The notes under the pieces are model-generated. The model was not told where the DNA came from. It ran no database searches and saw nothing but the letters and a program-made list of their open reading frames with translations. Position numbers and translations under genes: made by a program. 64,000 nt of DNA from Muribaculaceae bacterium (GTDB lineage: Bacteria; Bacteroidota; Bacteroidia; Bacteroidales; Muribaculaceae), in NCBI GenBank assembly GCA_022509185.1, contig JAFLTS010000002.1, forward strand, positions 124,001 to 188,000, in the 5' to 3' direction. Positions 61,306-64,000 of the stretch are shown here, piece by piece; positions within the stretch are counted from its first letter, which is position 1, and each line of letters begins with the position of its first letter.

Positions 61306-64000
61306 TTATTTCACTATCACTTTATTTTCGTGATTATCCACAGTCACTATATAAAGACCTTTTGACAGTGAAACGAACTCACGATCATCATTTACTCTTG
61401 TATGGGTAACTAATCTTCCGTCTAAGGCATAAATAAATATCTCCTTGCCTGCTGCATTATATACCATTACTCCACCGGTTTTACCAATTGTCGTTATCGA
61501 TTCGTATCCGATCTGATCCACACCGGTTGTTTCCGGAGCCTCACCTTCTCCTGTTTCTATATAATACCTGTTGGAGAATTCATCCGAAGCCAGCACATTC
61601 TCAAAAGTTATCTTGATTATAGAATCATCCGATCTGCCTCTTATGATAAACAATGGTTGATTAGAGGAGCTAAAAGATTGATTTTCTAAGGAATATACGA
61701 CTATTCTCACGATATTCTCTTCAATCTGATTATAGGAGAGAATATGCGCCCTCGCAGGATCTCCGGCTACTATATCATAGATTTCTACTCCTTCAGGTAT
61801 CACCAGATCAGCCTGCAGATTCACATATTTATATGCGTCTTTTAGGGTAAACCTCAGTTCCGAGCCTTCATAAAGGTTGTCTTCAACTTTTGCATAACCT
61901 CTCATATCTCCCATGCTTCGGGTAGCCACAAGATTATAGGCTTCTTCCTTACCCAATACAATGTTAGTGACAGCGGAGACATCTGATACATCTATAATTC
62001 CATCATCATTTATATCAGCGTTGGCATAACAGAAATTGATATTTTCCTTGTCTTCAAATTTTAAGATATGGTTGGCCACAGTCACAATATCAGAGACAGT
62101 GATTACATCGTTATCGTTGGCATCACCTTTTATCGGCTCTTTTATTCTGAGCTGGTAATTAGAGGATGGCCAGTCGTAATTTTCTGTATTTATTGTAAAT
62201 TTTACAGTTTTACCCGCTGCATTATCCTTGGCTGTAATCCTAATTTCAGAACCATCGCCTTCATCCATTCCTTCGGCTGTTACATAGTCGTCAAATTTCC
62301 ATATTATTTTTCCGTAATCGCATTCCGGAGTAACGGTAACCTTCAGTTTCATGGTCTCTCCGGTTTTCAGAGAATACTTCAGCCCCTCTATCCCATGATA
62401 TTCAGTAGTTATAGAATAATTCGGCCTTTTAACCATTACTTTACATGTTGCTTTCTTCTCGCCACAGCTGGCTGTGATAACAGCGTCGCCAAACCATTTG
62501 GCAGTAAGAGTTCCATCTTCAGAAACTTCCACCACGTCGCTATTGCTGGATTCCCATAGAATTGTTTTGTTGAAGGTATTCAGTGGTTTTATTGTAGCTG
62601 TAAGTTGTTCACTGCTTCCTAAATCCATTGATATACTGGATTTATTCAAAGTAACTGATATGGGCTGTACTACTTCTTTTCTCTCCTGGCAATAGTAAGT
62701 GAGACTATAAATGCAAGGTCTTTCCTGATTTACTCCAATCTTATAAACGGTGCCCGGTGCTTGATATTCTGACGGTATTTCTATAGTATATTCCTTATCA
62801 TTATCCGGATATACTGTAGCCAAAGATTTATTATTAGCATTAAACGTGTAGGATGAACTACTGGTTGGTGCATAAGCACTCACTACAATCTTGGTACAAT
62901 AATAATCTAACGTAAACGACATGTATGCATCACTACGGTTAAAATTAGTTGAGTTCAACCTTAAATATGTGCCGTTTGAATTGTTGGGTTGATAACTGTC
63001 CAGTAAAGTATATTCAATTCCCGTTTTTGTTGATGTATAGGTTTTTGCAGTCTTAGGAATACTGTTTGCATCCGGCATCCCCATGTTTGGTTTACGGAAA
63101 CTCTCGGTAATTGTAAACTCACGTTCCACAAAGGATTCAGCCACTATTACTTTACAGGTGGCATAATCATCTCCATCGCTCACCGTAATATATGCAGTGC
63201 CATAACCTACGGGGATAACAAGTCCCTCTTCTGATACAGTTACCACATCCTCATCATTGCTCTTCCAGGTAAAGGCTGCCTGACTATTGTTTTCACCTAC
63301 ATGATATGCTTCAAGTTGAACTTTTTCTATCATTATAAGTTTCAAAAGCTCCTCGTTGAGTCTAATAGTGGAAGGTTTCCGCTCATAACTATTGAAGACG
63401 AGTTTCGAAAAGGCCATATTACTTGTAAATTCACATAAAGTAAATAAAGTGCCTGTTTTTTGATATTCCTCAGGAATCTCTATTTTAACTGTGAATTCTC
63501 CCGTTTCTTTACCATATTCACCTATATATTTCCCTTCGGCATATAATTTGAAAGAGGTGCTGTTTGGGCCGTCGGTAGAAAGCTCTATCTCACTACATGG
63601 ATAATCAAGCATAAAACTCAAGGATGCATCACGATAATCATAGGTATTTACCCATAAATAATAAGGTGTGCCGTAACCTCCCTGTAGTTGAACACCTTGC
63701 ATCGTATAAGAAATACCTGTAGACTTCGAGGTGTAACGGCCGGTATTGGCTACATCCTGGCTCGTTTTGGGGAAATCAGTTCCATCTGATAAAGAGAAAT
63801 CTTCTTCGAAATCAAAATACTCAGGAATGAAATCCTTTACAGTCACCTTTACTTGTGATTTTATGTTATTATAGGAAGCTGTGATTATTGCATCTCCTGA
63901 TTCTTTGGTAACCACAAATCCATTTTTGTCTACAACCGCTACTTCTTCTCGGCTTGAACTCCATGTTATCATTGATGGGTCGCAATTCCACGGCTCTACG
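61306..64000 (-). CDS. Giant BIG2/dockerin surface protein, C-terminal part (cut by window edge)
   Basis: At least 897 residues; the frame stays open to the window edge (upstream residues VEPWNCDPS), so the start is outside. In order: a partial BIG2 domain, an unassigned beta domain of about 150 residues (63376-63822), BIG2, a second copy of that beta domain (62680-63123), BIG2, another Ig-like domain, then a type I dockerin (61954-62136) with two calcium loops DANDNDVITVSD and DINDDGIIDVSD, then a cohesin-like beta domain (LQADLVIPEGVEIYDI, PLFIIRGRSDDS) and a C-terminal sorting-like tail (MVYNAAGKEIFIYALDGRLV...LSKGLYIVTVDNHENKVIVK). It is the promoter-proximal partner of the cohesin-bearing gene. 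Confidence 0.85.
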   Translation of the reverse strand, partial: VEPWNCDPSMITWSSSREEVAVVDKNGFVVTKESGDAIITASYNNIKSQVKVTVKDFIPEYFDFEEDFSLSDGTDFPKTSQDVANTGRYTSKSTGISYTMQGVQLQGGYGTPYYLWVNTYDYRDASLSFMLDYPCSEIELSTDGPNSTSFKLYAEGKYIGEYGKETGEFTVKIEIPEEYQKTGTLFTLCEFTSNMAFSKLVFNSYERKPSTIRLNEELLKLIMIEKVQLEAYHVGENNSQAAFTWKSNDEDVVTVSEEGLVIPVGYGTAYITVSDGDDYATCKVIVAESFVEREFTITESFRKPNMGMPDANSIPKTAKTYTSTKTGIEYTLLDSYQPNNSNGTYLRLNSTNFNRSDAYMSFTLDYYCTKIVVSAYAPTSSSSYTFNANNKSLATVYPDNDKEYTIEIPSEYQAPGTVYKIGVNQERPCIYSLTYYCQERKEVVQPISVTLNKSSISMDLGSSEQLTATIKPLNTFNKTILWESSNSDVVEVSEDGTLTAKWFGDAVITASCGEKKATCKVMVKRPNYSITTEYHGIEGLKYSLKTGETMKLKVTVTPECDYGKIIWKFDDYVTAEGMDEGDGSEIRITAKDNAAGKTVKFTINTENYDWPSSNYQLRIKEPIKGDANDNDVITVSDIVTVANHILKFEDKENINFCYANADINDDGIIDVSDVSAVTNIVLGKEEAYNLVATRSMGDMRGYAKVEDNLYEGSELRFTLKDAYKYVNLQADLVIPEGVEIYDIVAGDPARAHILSYNQIEENIVRIVVYSLENQSFSSSNQPLFIIRGRSDDSIIKITFENVLASDEFSNRYYIETGEGEAPETTGVDQIGYESITTIGKTGGVMVYNAAGKEIFIYALDGRLVTHTRVNDDREFVSLSKGLYIVTVDNHENKVIVK

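Noticed and set aside
1-64000. tRNA or rRNA genes, prophage or integrative element
   Set aside because: No cloverleaf-like sequence was found in the gaps on reading, gene content is chromosomal housekeeping plus surface genes, and there is no integrase, transposase or phage structural gene.

Overview
The window comes from a gut-type member of the Bacteroidales (phylum Bacteroidota). The evidence is a Mfa/FimB-type fimbrial operon, the DUF3822-rsmD pair, Bacteroidota promoter elements (TTG, about 20 bases, TAnnTTTG), many lipobox-bearing surface proteins, C-terminal secretion-sorting-like tails, a VTC-DUF4956 pair and a signal-peptide-bearing bile-salt-hydrolase-family enzyme. The family (Muribaculaceae, Odoribacteraceae, Barnesiellaceae or another) cannot be settled by eye. 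There is no rRNA, no tRNA that I can see, no CRISPR array, no phage and no transposase gene.

Layout. 1-458 is the end of a PfkB sugar kinase. About 880 bases without a gene follow, holding a MITE-like repeat. 1340-5152 (minus strand) is a neuD-neuB-neuC nonulosonic (sialic-type) acid operon ending in a choloylglycine-hydrolase-family amidase. 5204-9685 (plus) carries a DUF1460-like protein without its catalytic Cys, asparaginase I, DUF3822, rsmD and ribBA. 9828-19143 (minus) is one fimbrial operon: DUF3575, DUF3868/OmpA-like, Mfa1-like fimbrillin, FimB/Mfa2 anchor and two further large fimbrillin-like lipoproteins, with a strong hairpin just after the fimbrillin. 19689-22563 is ispE, grpE and dnaJ. 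22672-28592 holds a GH13 amylase lipoprotein, a PepC-like peptidase, DUF2752, an unusual formyltransferase-like/CD225 fusion and an ABC exporter.

28845-31410 is a tight three-gene unit (stand-alone adenylation enzyme, GNAT, alpha/beta hydrolase). 31459-34868 is a lipid acyltransferase, a sigma-54 activator, lptE, a small conserved gene and secG. 34986-41088 starts with its own consensus promoter and encodes a steroid 5-alpha-reductase homologue, an Old-Yellow-Enzyme reductase and a short-chain dehydrogenase, followed by a large DUF2723 membrane protein. The first three match the gene set known for bile-acid A-ring reduction (allo/isoallo bile acids) in gut Bacteroidetes. Together with the amidase at 1340 they suggest bile-acid or steroid processing.

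41169-53428 is mostly housekeeping: aroK, an aberrant AlaDH/PNT-family protein, a glycosyltransferase, polA (proofreading motifs apparently lost), rnhB, a polyprenyl synthase, a BspA-like LRR protein, a flippase-like protein, birA, tsaE, DUF4956 and VTC. 53619-57419 has a PepSY-like protein, aroA and a MINPP-type phytase. From 57509 to the window edge, two very large Ig-like (BIG2) surface proteins are encoded in tandem. One carries an N-terminal cohesin-like domain and the other a dockerin, which suggests a non-covalent surface assembly.

A short interspersed element with terminal inverted repeats and a GACATCGC/GCGATGTC hairpin occurs three times (about 594-903, 19500-19664, 55957-56125), plus a remnant at 9715-9757. 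All calls rest on reading the sequence; no searches were run.
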